A DNA stretch of 64,000 nt from Citrobacter youngae (GTDB lineage Bacteria > Pseudomonadota > Gammaproteobacteria > Enterobacterales > Enterobacteriaceae): the NCBI RefSeq assembly GCF_003818115.1, contig NZ_RPOI01000002.1, forward strand, positions 1 to 64,000, written 5' to 3'. A program made the position numbers and the translations under genes. Positions 34,511 to 43,119 of the stretch are shown in pieces. Within the stretch, counting starts at the first letter, position 1. Each line of letters opens with the position of its first letter. The notes beneath the pieces are model-generated. The model saw only the letters and a program-made list of their open reading frames with translations. It had not been told where the DNA came from and searched no databases.

Positions 34511-35563
34511 TCAGGCAATCGTGACTTTGTTATCCAGATAAACATCCTGGACGGCATTAATCAGCTTCACGCCGTCAGCCATGGTTTTCTTGAACGCTTT
34601 ACGTCCAAGAATTAACCCCATGCCACCGGCACGCTTGTTAATCACCGCGGTACGTACCGCATCGCTGAGATCGGTTTCTCCGCCGGCCGCACCACCGGAG
34701 TTAATGAGTCCGGCGCGTCCCATATAGCAGTTCGCCAGTTGATAACGCACCAGGTCAATCGGGTTATCACTGGTCAGCTTGCTATAGACACGATCGTCGG
34801 TATAGCCGAAGTTAACCGCTTTATACCCGCCGTTATTCTCCGCCATTTTCTGTTTAACGATATCCGCGCCGATAGTTGCCGCCAGATGGTTTGCCTGCCC
34901 GGTCAAATCAGCCGAAACATGATAATCCACACCGTCTTTCTTAAACGCAGAGTTGCGCAAATAGGCCCACAGTACCGTCACCATGCCCAGCTCATGGGCG
35001 CGCTCAAAGGCTGCAGAGATCTCTTCAATCTGGCGGCGCGACTCCTCTGAACCAAAATAAATGGTTGCCCCCACCGCGACCGCGCCCATATTGAACGCTT
35101 GCTCCACGCTGGCATACAGCGTCTGGTCAAAGGTATTCGGGTAGCTAAGCGTTTCGTTATGGTTAATTTTCACCAGGAATGGAATGCGATGCGCATAACG
35201 GCGGGAAACAGACGCCAGCACGCCATAGGTTGACGCGACGCAGTTGCAGCCCGCTTCAATCGCCAGCTCAACAATATTTTTCGGATCAAAATACAGCGGG
35301 TTTGCGGCAAACGATGCCCCAGCAGAATGTTCCACACCCTGGTCTACAGGCAGAATCGACAAATAACCGGTCCCGGCGAGCCGTCCGGTGTTGTACAGCG
35401 TCTGCATATTACGCAGCACGGCGGGGGGACGGTTATTGTCAACCATCACGCGGTCGACGTAATCATGTCCTGGCAGGTAAAGTTGGTCAGAAGGAATGGT
35501 CATACAACGATGCTGTAAAAGGTTGTCGGCATCTTTGCCAAGCAACTGCGCAATATCAGTCAT
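34511..35563 (-). CDS. fbaB: Class I fructose-bisphosphate aldolase FbaB
   Basis: Schiff-base (DhnA-type) aldolase that cleaves fructose 1,6-bisphosphate; in E. coli expressed mainly in gluconeogenic growth. 350 residues, as in E. coli. The Schiff-base lysine probably lies in ADIVKQKM. Conserved stretches include [13 protein letters not shown] and AINSGG-type [18 protein letters not shown]. The start [12 protein letters not shown] is that of E. coli; 24 more codons are open upstream. Confidence 0.96.
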   Translation of the reverse strand: MTDIAQLLGKDADNLLQHRCMTIPSDQLYLPGHDYVDRVMVDNNRPPAVLRNMQTLYNTGRLAGTGYLSILPVDQGVEHSAGASFAANPLYFDPKNIVELAIEAGCNCVASTYGVLASVSRRYAHRIPFLVKINHNETLSYPNTFDQTLYASVEQAFNMGAVAVGATIYFGSEESRRQIEEISAAFERAHELGMVTVLWAYLRNSAFKKDGVDYHVSADLTGQANHLAATIGADIVKQKMAENNGGYKAVNFGYTDDRVYSKLTSDNPIDLVRYQLANCYMGRAGLINSGGAAGGETDLSDAVRTAVINKRAGGMGLILGRKAFKKTMADGVKLINAVQDVYLDNKVTIA

Positions 35564-35815
35564 AGCTATGCTCCCGTAAGTTCCGATTTGATCTCGGAAG
35601 TGGATTGTCCTGACCCGCCTGATGGCGGGCAGCAATAAGCCTGGTACTGACTGCGCATTTTTTCCATCTTTAGCGCACTTTTCAGCGATTTCCGCTGGCT
35701 CGATTCAGGCATCAAAAAATGATACAACGGTCAAATTTAGACCATAAAGGTATTTAAAAGGTATTATTAAGTGGTACTATCCAGACGTACCTTACCTGTC
35801 ATGAAGGATTTAAAG

Positions 35816-37093
35816 ATGAAAACTACAGTTAAGCTGTCGTTCATGATGTTTGTGGAGTGGTTTATCTGGGGCGCCTGGTTTGTGCCGCTTTGGCTCTGGC
35901 TGAGTAAAAGCGGCTTTACTGCTGGTGAAATTGGCTGGTCTTATGCCTGTACCGCCATTGCCGCGATCCTCTCACCGATCTTCGTCGGTTCGATCACTGA
36001 CCGCTTTTTCTCTGCGCAAAAAGTACTGGCAGTGCTGATGTTTGTCGGCGCGATTTTGATGTATTTTGCAGCGCAGCAGACGACGTTCGGCGGATTCTTT
36101 CCGCTATTGCTGGCGTATTCACTCACCTATATGCCGACGATTGCACTAACCAACAGTATCGCCTTCGCCAACGTCCCGGATGTAGAACGTGATTTTCCGC
36201 GCATTCGCGTAATGGGCACGATCGGCTGGATTGCTTCCGGCCTGGCTTGCGGGTTCTTACCGCAAATGCTCGGCTATAACGACATTTCACCGACCAACAT
36301 TCCGCTGCTCATTACGGCCGCGAGTTCCGCGTTACTGGGTATCTTCGCTTTCTTTTTACCGGATACACCACCGAAAAGTACCGGCAAGATGGATTTCAAA
36401 GTCATGCTGGGTCTGGATGCGCTGATCCTGCTGCGTGATAAGAACTTCCTGGTCTTTTTCTTCTGCTCTTTTCTGTTTGCCATGCCGCTGGCGTTTTACT
36501 ACATCTTCGCCAACGGCTACCTGACAGACGTTGGGATGAAAAATGCGACCGGCTGGATGACGCTGGGCCAGTTCTCTGAAATTTTCTTCATGCTGGCACT
36601 GCCGTTCTTCACCAAACGCTTTGGCATTAAAAAGGTACTGTTGCTTGGTCTTATCACTGCCGCGATCCGCTACGGATTTTTTGTTTACGGCGGCGCGGAA
36701 GAATATTTCACCTACGCCCTGCTATTTCTCGGCATTCTGCTACATGGCGTTAGCTACGACTTCTACTACGTTACGGCCTACATCTATGTCGATAAAAAAG
36801 CGCCAGTGCACATGCGTACCGCTGCGCAGGGGTTAATCACTCTCTGCTGTCAGGGATTCGGCAGCCTGCTCGGCTACCGCCTGGGTGGGGTGATGATGGA
36901 AAAAATGTTTGCTTATAAAGAGCCGGTGAATGGCCTCACCTTTAACTGGGCTGGCATGTGGGGATTTGGCGCGATCATGATCGCCGTTATCGCCGTGCTG
37001 TTTATGATTTTCTTTCGCGAGTCAGACAAAGAAATCACCGCCATTAAGGTGGACGACCGCGATATCGTATTGCAACAAGGGGAAATTAAATGA
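35816..37093 (+). CDS. yegT: Nucleoside-type MFS transporter YegT
   Basis: Inner-membrane permease of the NHS (NupG/XapB) nucleoside:proton symporter family, 425 residues as in E. coli. Twelve membrane segments; typical motifs are WFIWGAWFVPLWLWL and FANVPDVERDFPRIRVMGTIGW. The substrate is unknown. First gene of yegTUV, whose next start codon overlaps its stop by 4 bases (ATGA). The start MKTTVKLSF is the family start. Confidence 0.94.
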   Translation: MKTTVKLSFMMFVEWFIWGAWFVPLWLWLSKSGFTAGEIGWSYACTAIAAILSPIFVGSITDRFFSAQKVLAVLMFVGAILMYFAAQQTTFGGFFPLLLAYSLTYMPTIALTNSIAFANVPDVERDFPRIRVMGTIGWIASGLACGFLPQMLGYNDISPTNIPLLITAASSALLGIFAFFLPDTPPKSTGKMDFKVMLGLDALILLRDKNFLVFFFCSFLFAMPLAFYYIFANGYLTDVGMKNATGWMTLGQFSEIFFMLALPFFTKRFGIKKVLLLGLITAAIRYGFFVYGGAEEYFTYALLFLGILLHGVSYDFYYVTAYIYVDKKAPVHMRTAAQGLITLCCQGFGSLLGYRLGGVMMEKMFAYKEPVNGLTFNWAGMWGFGAIMIAVIAVLFMIFFRESDKEITAIKVDDRDIVLQQGEIK

Positions 37094-38094
37094 AAGCAGA
37101 ACGTATTCTCGGTGCTCTTTATGGGCAGGCGTTAGGGGATGCGATGGGTATGCCGTCGGAACTGTGGCCACGAACCCGGGTAAAAGCTCACTTCGGTTGG
37201 ATCGACCGTTTTTTGCCCGGTCCGGCGGAGAATAATGCCGCCTGCTATTTCAGCCAGGCGGAGTTCACTGATGACACCTCCATGGCGCTGTGTCTGGCAG
37301 ATGCCCTGCTCGAGTGCGACGGAGAAATTGTACCCGACGTTATTGGTCGCAATATTCTGGCCTGGGCAGAGCGCTTTGATGCCTTTAATAAAAACGTGCT
37401 GGGTCCGACCTCAAAAATTGCGCTAAACGCCATTCGCGACGGCAAACCCGTCGCCGAACTGGAAAACAACGGTGTCACCAATGGGGCGGCTATGCGCGTG
37501 TCGCCGTTGGGATGTCTGCTGCCCGCGCGCGATCTCGATGCCTTTATCGACGACGTAGCATTAGCTTCCAGTCCAACGCATAAATCGGATCTGGCTATTG
37601 CTGGCGCAGTTGTGGTCGCGTGGGCGGTATCACGCGCCATTGATGGCGGTAAATGGTCGGAGATTGTCGACGCACTGCCCGCCATTGCCCGGCATGCCCA
37701 GCAAAAGCGGATTACCACCTTCAGCGCGTCTCTCTGTGCACGCCTTGAACTGGCGCTGAAAATCGTCCGTAATGCCGACGGCTTTGAGTCTGCCAGTGAG
37801 CAGCTGTATCAGGTGGTGGGGGCTGGAACCAGTACGATTGAATCCGTACCTTGCGCCATCGCGATGGTCGAACTGGCGCAGACCGATCCCAACCGCTGCG
37901 CCATTCTGTGCGCGAACCTCGGCGGCGATACCGACACCATCGGGGCGATGGCAACCGCCATTTGTGGCGCGCTGCACGGCGTAAGTGCGATTAATCCGGC
38001 ATTGAAACATGAGCTTGATGCGGTAAATCAGCTGGACTTTATCCGCTACGCCAGTGGATTAATGCAGCTGCGTGAGCAACGGGAGGCGCAATGA
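37090..38094 (+). CDS. yegU: ADP-ribosylglycohydrolase family protein YegU
   Basis: Cytoplasmic dinuclear-metal hydrolase of the ADP-ribosylglycohydrolase family, 334 residues as in E. coli. Metal and substrate motifs: ALGDAMGMPSE, FTDDTSMAL and GGDTDTIGAMATAI. Its true substrate is not known; the neighbours, a nucleoside permease and a sugar or nucleoside kinase, suggest cleavage of an N-glycosidic bond in an imported compound. Overlaps yegT and yegV by 4 bases each, so it is tightly cotranslated. Confidence 0.94.
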   Translation: MKAERILGALYGQALGDAMGMPSELWPRTRVKAHFGWIDRFLPGPAENNAACYFSQAEFTDDTSMALCLADALLECDGEIVPDVIGRNILAWAERFDAFNKNVLGPTSKIALNAIRDGKPVAELENNGVTNGAAMRVSPLGCLLPARDLDAFIDDVALASSPTHKSDLAIAGAVVVAWAVSRAIDGGKWSEIVDALPAIARHAQQKRITTFSASLCARLELALKIVRNADGFESASEQLYQVVGAGTSTIESVPCAIAMVELAQTDPNRCAILCANLGGDTDTIGAMATAICGALHGVSAINPALKHELDAVNQLDFIRYASGLMQLREQREAQ

Positions 38095-39056
38095 GTGCTA
38101 CTCGTCTGCAAACGCTTCTCCCACAGTTGCACAGCCAGCGACCGGTAACGGTAGTCGGCGCGGCGGTTATTGATGTGATTGCCGATGCGTATGCTCTTCC
38201 CTGGCGCGGCTGTGACATTGAGCTTAAGCAGCAAGGGGTGAACGTTGGCGGCTGCGCGCTCAATATTGCCGTGGCGCTTAAACGTTTAGGTATCGAGGCC
38301 AGCAATGCGTTACCGCTGGGTCAGGGCGTGTGGGCCGATATTATCCGCAACCGTATGGCGAAAGAAGGATTGCACAGCCTGATCGATAATGCCGAAGGTG
38401 ATAACGGCTGGTGTCTGGCATTGGTAGAGCCAGACGGTGAACGCACATTTATGTCCTTTAGCGGCGTTGAGAATCAGTGGAATGCCGCCTGGCTGGCACA
38501 GCTGGATATCCCGCGTCATAGCCTGGTGTATCTCTCGGGTTATCAGCTAGCATCCCCGTGCGGTGAATTGCTGGTGCAGTGGCTGGAAGGTCTGGAAGAG
38601 GTGACGCCGTTTATCGATTTTGGCCCGCGCATCGGCGACATTCCCGAGCCCTTACTGGTACGAATTATGGCCTGCCGTCCGCTGGTGTCACTTAATCGTC
38701 AGGAGGCGGAAATTGCTGCCGAGCGATTTGCATTGAGTCAGGATGTGGAAGGTTTTGGCGCAGAATGGGTGCAGCGTTTCACCGCACCGGTGGTCGTGCG
38801 TCACGATAAAGACGGCGCATGGTATTTCAGCGCACAGACATCTGGGTGCGTACCGGCATTTGCAACGGCGGTCGTTGACACCATTGGCGCAGGTGACAGC
38901 CACGCCGGCGGCATGCTGGCTGGGCTGGCATCAGGCTGGTCGCTGGGCGATGCCGTCCTGCTTGGCAATGCAGTAGCATCCTGGGTGGTGGGTCACCGCG
39001 GTGGTGACTGCGCCCCCTCACGCGAGGCGTTACTCCTCGCACACAAAGACGTATAG
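38091..39056 (+). CDS. yegV: PfkB-family sugar/nucleoside kinase YegV
   Basis: Ribokinase-like kinase of 321 residues (same as E. coli). The N-terminal GAAVIDVIADAYALP and the anion-hole/catalytic motif DTIGAGDSHAGGMLAG are intact, with the Asp of GAGD as catalytic base. Substrate unknown. Last gene of yegTUV. Its last 27 bases overlap the end of the convergent yegW. Confidence 0.93.
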   Translation: MSATRLQTLLPQLHSQRPVTVVGAAVIDVIADAYALPWRGCDIELKQQGVNVGGCALNIAVALKRLGIEASNALPLGQGVWADIIRNRMAKEGLHSLIDNAEGDNGWCLALVEPDGERTFMSFSGVENQWNAAWLAQLDIPRHSLVYLSGYQLASPCGELLVQWLEGLEEVTPFIDFGPRIGDIPEPLLVRIMACRPLVSLNRQEAEIAAERFALSQDVEGFGAEWVQRFTAPVVVRHDKDGAWYFSAQTSGCVPAFATAVVDTIGAGDSHAGGMLAGLASGWSLGDAVLLGNAVASWVVGHRGGDCAPSREALLLAHKDV

Positions 39057-39776
39057 GTCGCTTCGACAGTAACTGATACTGTATTCAATAGGCCGTTGCT
39101 GCTGATCAAGCGCTACCTGCTTGATCACCAGTACCGGCACTTTGCTGTCCATCTGGATATGTGACTGAAACTCGGCGTCCGGCATCCGCGCGCTAACGCG
39201 TGAGCGTGTGCGCTGTGGAAAGATATGCTGGCTGCGGAAATAGTCGTACAGTGAAACGCCAATGGCATCCACGTCATGGATAAGATGGGCGGGTACCCAT
39301 GATTCTTCAATAGACACAGCATCTTCATCAACATAGCGAATGCGCTTGAGCAAGAAGACCTCACTGCCGACAGCAATGGCCAACTGCTGAGCCACCTCTT
39401 CCGGGCAGGGCACCACGCGTTTATTCACCCACAGCGTATCCGGCTTTTTACCGCGCAACACCACCTGTTGTGAAAAACCGCGCGCTTCTTTGAGCGAATA
39501 CTCGAAGATGTTATTGATTTGCGTCCCGTAGCCACGCGCACGCGTCACCACCCCCTCTTCTTCCAGCGCCTGCATCGCTTTGCGCACCGTAATGCGTGAA
39601 ACGCCGGTCAACTGGCTGAGGTCGCGCTCGCCAGGCAGGATATTGCCATGCTCCAGGATCCCACTGCGCACGGCGTTCTTAACCGTTTGAGCGAATTTCA
39701 TATACAGCGGCGTGTTGTCCGCCGCTGAAATACGTTCATTCAGTTGCGCGATAAGCTGGGTATGCGCTTGTTCCAT
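39030..39776 (-). CDS. yegW: GntR-family regulator YegW
   Basis: HutC-type transcription factor of 248 residues: an N-terminal winged helix-turn-helix (GERDLSQLTGVSRITVRKAM, about 44-66) and a C-terminal UTRA ligand-binding domain. It is convergent with and overlaps yegV, so it most likely controls yegTUV in response to a product of that pathway; this is inference. E. coli has yegX between yegW and thiD; here the gap to thiD is only 51 bp. Confidence 0.93.
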   Translation of the reverse strand: MEQAHTQLIAQLNERISAADNTPLYMKFAQTVKNAVRSGILEHGNILPGERDLSQLTGVSRITVRKAMQALEEEGVVTRARGYGTQINNIFEYSLKEARGFSQQVVLRGKKPDTLWVNKRVVPCPEEVAQQLAIAVGSEVFLLKRIRYVDEDAVSIEESWVPAHLIHDVDAIGVSLYDYFRSQHIFPQRTRSRVSARMPDAEFQSHIQMDSKVPVLVIKQVALDQQQRPIEYSISYCRSDLYVFVCEE

Positions 39777-39827
39777 TTATCTTTTTCCTGGCAGCCGTTT
39801 CTGCAGCCAGTATACCATTTCTGCTCA

Positions 39828-40628
39828 TCACCACCACGCGTGGAAATGATGCACCGGACCAATCCCCTCGCCCACTTCCAGCGTATCCGCCTGCGCCAGC
39901 GCCGCAGAGAGCCACAACTTAGCCTCCTGTACCGTATCAGCCCAGTTAACATGGCGTGGACGCAGTGCCGCCAGCGCTGCTGACAACGTGCACCCTGTTC
40001 CGTGCGTATTTTTTGTCACCACCCTTGGCGCGGTGAAACGCTGTTCGCCATCGCGGGTAAACAGCCAGTCAGGGCTTTGCTCATCATCAAGATGACCCCC
40101 TTTCATTAATACCGCCTCACAGCCCAGCGCCCGCAACGCGCGCCCCTGCTCTAACATTTCCTGCTCCGTTCGGGCATGCGATGCCCCGAGCAACGCCGCC
40201 GCCTCCGGCAGATTAGGGGTAATAATCGACACTTGCGGTAACAGACGGGTACGCAGCGTTTCAACCGCAGAGGAAGACAACAGCGGATCGCCGCTTTTTG
40301 CCAACATTACCGTATCCAGTACGACGTTTTGTACCCGATGACGCTGTAAACGTTCGGCAACGGCTTCGACAATATCGGTTTCTGCCAGCATGCCGATTTT
40401 GGTGGTATCGATGCGCACATCGCTGAACACCGAGTCCAGCTGTGCAGCAACAAAGTCAGGTTCAATGCGATACACCGACTGCACCCCGCGCGTATTTTGC
40501 GCCACCAGTGCCGTGATTACTGAGCAGCCATAAGCGCCGAGTGCCGAAAAAGTTTTTAAGTCGGCCTGGATCCCCGCGCCACCGCTTGGATCGGTTCCGG
40601 CGATCGTTAATGCGTTAATCCGTTTCAT
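39828..40628 (-). CDS. thiD: Hydroxymethylpyrimidine (phosphate) kinase ThiD
   Basis: Ribokinase-fold enzyme that phosphorylates HMP and HMP-P to HMP-PP for thiamine synthesis. 266 residues, as in E. coli. Motifs: [20 protein letters not shown] at the N-terminus and the catalytic [13 protein letters not shown]. Start overlaps the thiM stop by 4 bases (ATGA); expression follows the TPP riboswitch ahead of thiM. Confidence 0.97.
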   Translation of the reverse strand: MKRINALTIAGTDPSGGAGIQADLKTFSALGAYGCSVITALVAQNTRGVQSVYRIEPDFVAAQLDSVFSDVRIDTTKIGMLAETDIVEAVAERLQRHRVQNVVLDTVMLAKSGDPLLSSSAVETLRTRLLPQVSIITPNLPEAAALLGASHARTEQEMLEQGRALRALGCEAVLMKGGHLDDEQSPDWLFTRDGEQRFTAPRVVTKNTHGTGCTLSAALAALRPRHVNWADTVQEAKLWLSAALAQADTLEVGEGIGPVHHFHAWW

Positions 40629-41413
40629 GCTTGCTCCTGGGCGTTCAGGTTATAGAGAGCGTCGAGAAATGCCGGAACAAAACTTCCCGGTCCCGTCGAT
40701 TGTTCAGTGGCGCGTTGTCCGGCTTGCTTCATCCAGCTACAGGCAGAAGCAACATTATTCAACCGGTCGCCCTCCAGGGCGCAACTGGCTGCGACTACCG
40801 CTGACAATGCACAGCCGGTGCCCACTACGCGCGTCATCAACGGGTCACCGCCGTTCACGCAGACGGTACGCTGACCATCGGTAACATAGTCAACTTCGCC
40901 GGTCACCACGACAATGGTTCCAACCTGGCGTGCCAGTGTTTGTGCTGCCGGAAGGGCTACCGCTGGCGTATCCGTCGTGTCTACACCGCGCCCCACTCCG
41001 TTCATCCCCGCCAGCGCAAGGATTTCTGAGGCGTTACCGCGAATAGCCGCTGGCTGTAGCGCCAGTAAATCCAGACAGAAGCGACGACGAAACGCCAGTG
41101 CGCCCACGGCAACGGGATCGAGCGTCCAGGGGGTTTTCGCCTGCTGCGCCTGTTCAACGGCGGCACGCATTGCCGTTGCCCGCGCCTGAGTCAGTGTCCC
41201 AACATTAATGAGCAGCGCCTGGGCAATAGCAGCAAACTGGCTGGCTTCCTCAGGTTCGATCACCATCGCGGGCGATGCGCCAAGTGCCAGTAACGTATTG
41301 GCAGTGAAGCTTTGCACAACCTCGTTGGTCATACAGTGAGTGAGGGGGGAAAGCGTTCTAAATTGGTGTAAGGTGTGGGCCGCAAGTGCGCGGCTGTGCA
41401 GGTCAGGCTGCAT
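40625..41413 (-). CDS. thiM: Hydroxyethylthiazole kinase ThiM
   Basis: Kinase of the thiamine salvage pathway that phosphorylates 4-methyl-5-(2-hydroxyethyl)thiazole. 262 residues, as in E. coli. Conserved: [20 protein letters not shown] and [12 protein letters not shown] with the catalytic cysteine. The ribosome site is within the expression platform of the TPP riboswitch. Operon thiM-thiD. Confidence 0.97.
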   Translation of the reverse strand: MQPDLHSRALAAHTLHQFRTLSPLTHCMTNEVVQSFTANTLLALGASPAMVIEPEEASQFAAIAQALLINVGTLTQARATAMRAAVEQAQQAKTPWTLDPVAVGALAFRRRFCLDLLALQPAAIRGNASEILALAGMNGVGRGVDTTDTPAVALPAAQTLARQVGTIVVVTGEVDYVTDGQRTVCVNGGDPLMTRVVGTGCALSAVVAASCALEGDRLNNVASACSWMKQAGQRATEQSTGPGSFVPAFLDALYNLNAQEQA

Positions 41414-41442
41414 GGTTCAGCTCCTGCCCGCGTGAAAGAAGG

Positions 41443-41537
41443 GACACGAGCAGTGTCAGACTTCCCTACGCTGGCATTATCCAGATCAGGTGGTACGGGT
41501 ATTTCTCAGCCTTCACGCGGAAGGGCACCCCGAGTCG
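41443..41537 (-). promoter_or_regulatory. TPP riboswitch (thiM leader)
   Basis: On the minus strand the THI box is complete: ACTCGGGGTGCCCTT, then GGCTGAGAAATACCC, then ACCTGATCTGGATAATGCCAG and CGTAGGGAAGT. These are the pyrimidine- and pyrophosphate-sensing helices of the E. coli thiM aptamer. TPP binding hides the ribosome site of thiM (about 41,420), switching translation off. Confidence 0.97.
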
Positions 41538-41747
41538 TTGAAACACAAATATGATATTCAGGTTTCAGCAACAGGATACTGTCTGCACGCCATGTTGTAA
41601 ATTGCAGGCCAACATTGCCTACATATCTGCACTTCATTTACACTTTTTACGAAATAACTGGGGTACACACAAAATAGTGCTTGTCAGATATCCTGTAAGC
41701 CAGAAATGATACACGACTGATTTTGATGACCCGAAGAGGTAGAAAGG

Positions 41748-42080
41748 ATGGGTATGAAAAATAAAATGTTGCTGGGCGCACTTCTGCTTGCGAGCAGCGT
41801 CGTCTGGGCCGCGCCAGCCGCAACAGCAGCCCCCACCGGTATCGATAAGTATGAGCTGAGCAGCTTTATTGCTGACTTCACCCATTTCAAACCCGGTGAC
41901 AAGGTTCCACCACTGTATCTCACCGAAGAATACACCATTAAGCAGTGGAATCTGCGCAACCTGCCCGCACCGACGCCAGGCACCCACTGGACCTATATGG
42001 GCGGCGCGTATGTGCTGGTCAATGATGCCGACGGTAAAATCATTAAAGCCTACGACGGCGAGATTTTTTATCACCGGTAA
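41748..42080 (+). CDS. rcnB: Periplasmic nickel/cobalt homeostasis protein RcnB
   Basis: Periplasmic RcnB-family protein of 110 residues (E. coli 112). The signal peptide ends near VWA|APAATAA. Conserved: KYELSSFIADFTHFKPGD and the C-terminal GTHWTYMGGAYVLV, DGEIFYHR. In E. coli it tunes the RcnA efflux pump, and the genes run rcnR, rcnA, rcnB. Here neither rcnR nor rcnA is present upstream; only 211 bp plus the riboswitch separate it from thiM. The Met at 41754 (MKNKMLLG) has a better-spaced AAAGG and could be the true start. Confidence 0.92.
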   Translation: MGMKNKMLLGALLLASSVVWAAPAATAAPTGIDKYELSSFIADFTHFKPGDKVPPLYLTEEYTIKQWNLRNLPAPTPGTHWTYMGGAYVLVNDADGKIIKAYDGEIFYHR

Positions 42081-42113
42081 AAAAACACGCACCCTATATA
42101 AAGGGTGCGTCAA
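42079..42113 (-). terminator. Terminator between rcnB and yehA
   Basis: ACGCACCCT (42087-42095) pairs with AGGGTGCGT (42102-42110). The A-run at 42079-42086 becomes a T-run on the minus strand, so it chiefly ends the yeh fimbrial transcript; it may also serve rcnB. Confidence 0.8.
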
Positions 42114-42120
42114 TTAAATA

Positions 42121-43110
42121 TCACTCGTATTCCGTAACAACTTTAACTCTACTTTGTACTTTACCTGGTCGAATATTTTGTCCATATACAACATATCTCC
42201 CATATAGATTTAAGTTAACGCGTTGTTCTTCTGGAGTTACATCTTTAAAATTCAAAAGATCATAGCTGGAACTATTCCCTGCACTAAAATTAATTGCTTG
42301 ACTTCCATTTAGTGAGATTTCAAACCCAACATCCCCAGCACCTCCATATTCATTTTCATATTCATTCTTGAGGATATTACCTTGAATACTCTCCGACTCA
42401 AAATGATACTTAAAAGAATAAGAGGACAATCCTTTATTGCAAATAAAAGATACGTTACCTGATGTAGGTTCAAGCTTTAGATACCTGGAAGCATTATTAT
42501 TCAGATCTGATATCGTAACTGCTGGGGCAGTAAGTACACCATCATTAAATCTACAAGTTTTTGTCATTTGCGTGATTTGTGGGATATAAGTTACACGATA
42601 ATAATGATTCGTATTATCATGCCCGAACAAACATCCTGTTGAAAAGCATTTCTCAGGAATAAAATCTATCTGGATGCCTTCATTTATATTTTTTGCATTT
42701 TGACTTACCCCAGTAGCTTTTGAAACAACATCAAAAGTTAAGGTAATTTCTGCCTTGTTTATTTTTCCTATATCCATCTCTGTAAAAGAGTTTTTTTTAT
42801 CATACAAGATATGTGCAGGGTCAGAAGAAAATGTAGCCCTCAAATATATGTCACCAGCATCAGCATGGTATACATAATAGGTTTCCCTAGGAAATTCTAT
42901 ACTAAATACAGTTTCCCCCCCCATGTCAAATAAATTTCTACATATAGGCTTATGCGTAAATTTAAAATTGGATATATTGACAACATTGCCTTTCATATTA
43001 TTAAGCTTTAATTCATCGCCAGACACATAGGTTTCAGCCCCATTAGAAATATAACAATGACTACTTGCACCAAAACTAATTAATGCAATTAAAAAAAACA
43101 AATATTTCAT
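42121..43110 (-). CDS. yehA: Fimbrial tip adhesin-like protein YehA
   Basis: Secreted 329-residue protein with a signal peptide ending near SSHC|YIS. Position as last gene of the fimbrial operon and the two-domain look (a receptor-binding-like N-terminal part with few cysteines, and a C-terminal pilin-like domain beginning near KTCRFNDGVLTAPAVTISDL) mark it as the tip adhesin. It is clearly more AT-rich than the usher and shows many Asn, Lys and Ile codons, as expected of a fast-evolving adhesin. The receptor is unknown. The symbol follows gene order. Confidence 0.8.
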   Translation of the reverse strand: MKYLFFLIALISFGASSHCYISNGAETYVSGDELKLNNMKGNVVNISNFKFTHKPICRNLFDMGGETVFSIEFPRETYYVYHADAGDIYLRATFSSDPAHILYDKKNSFTEMDIGKINKAEITLTFDVVSKATGVSQNAKNINEGIQIDFIPEKCFSTGCLFGHDNTNHYYRVTYIPQITQMTKTCRFNDGVLTAPAVTISDLNNNASRYLKLEPTSGNVSFICNKGLSSYSFKYHFESESIQGNILKNEYENEYGGAGDVGFEISLNGSQAINFSAGNSSSYDLLNFKDVTPEEQRVNLNLYGRYVVYGQNIRPGKVQSRVKVVTEYE

Positions 43111-43119
43111 ATCCGCCTC

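Noticed and set aside
41650..41670. ACTGGGGTAC upstream of rcnB as an RcnR operator
   Set aside because: Only four G residues and no matching flanks; RcnR sites carry a six-G tract.
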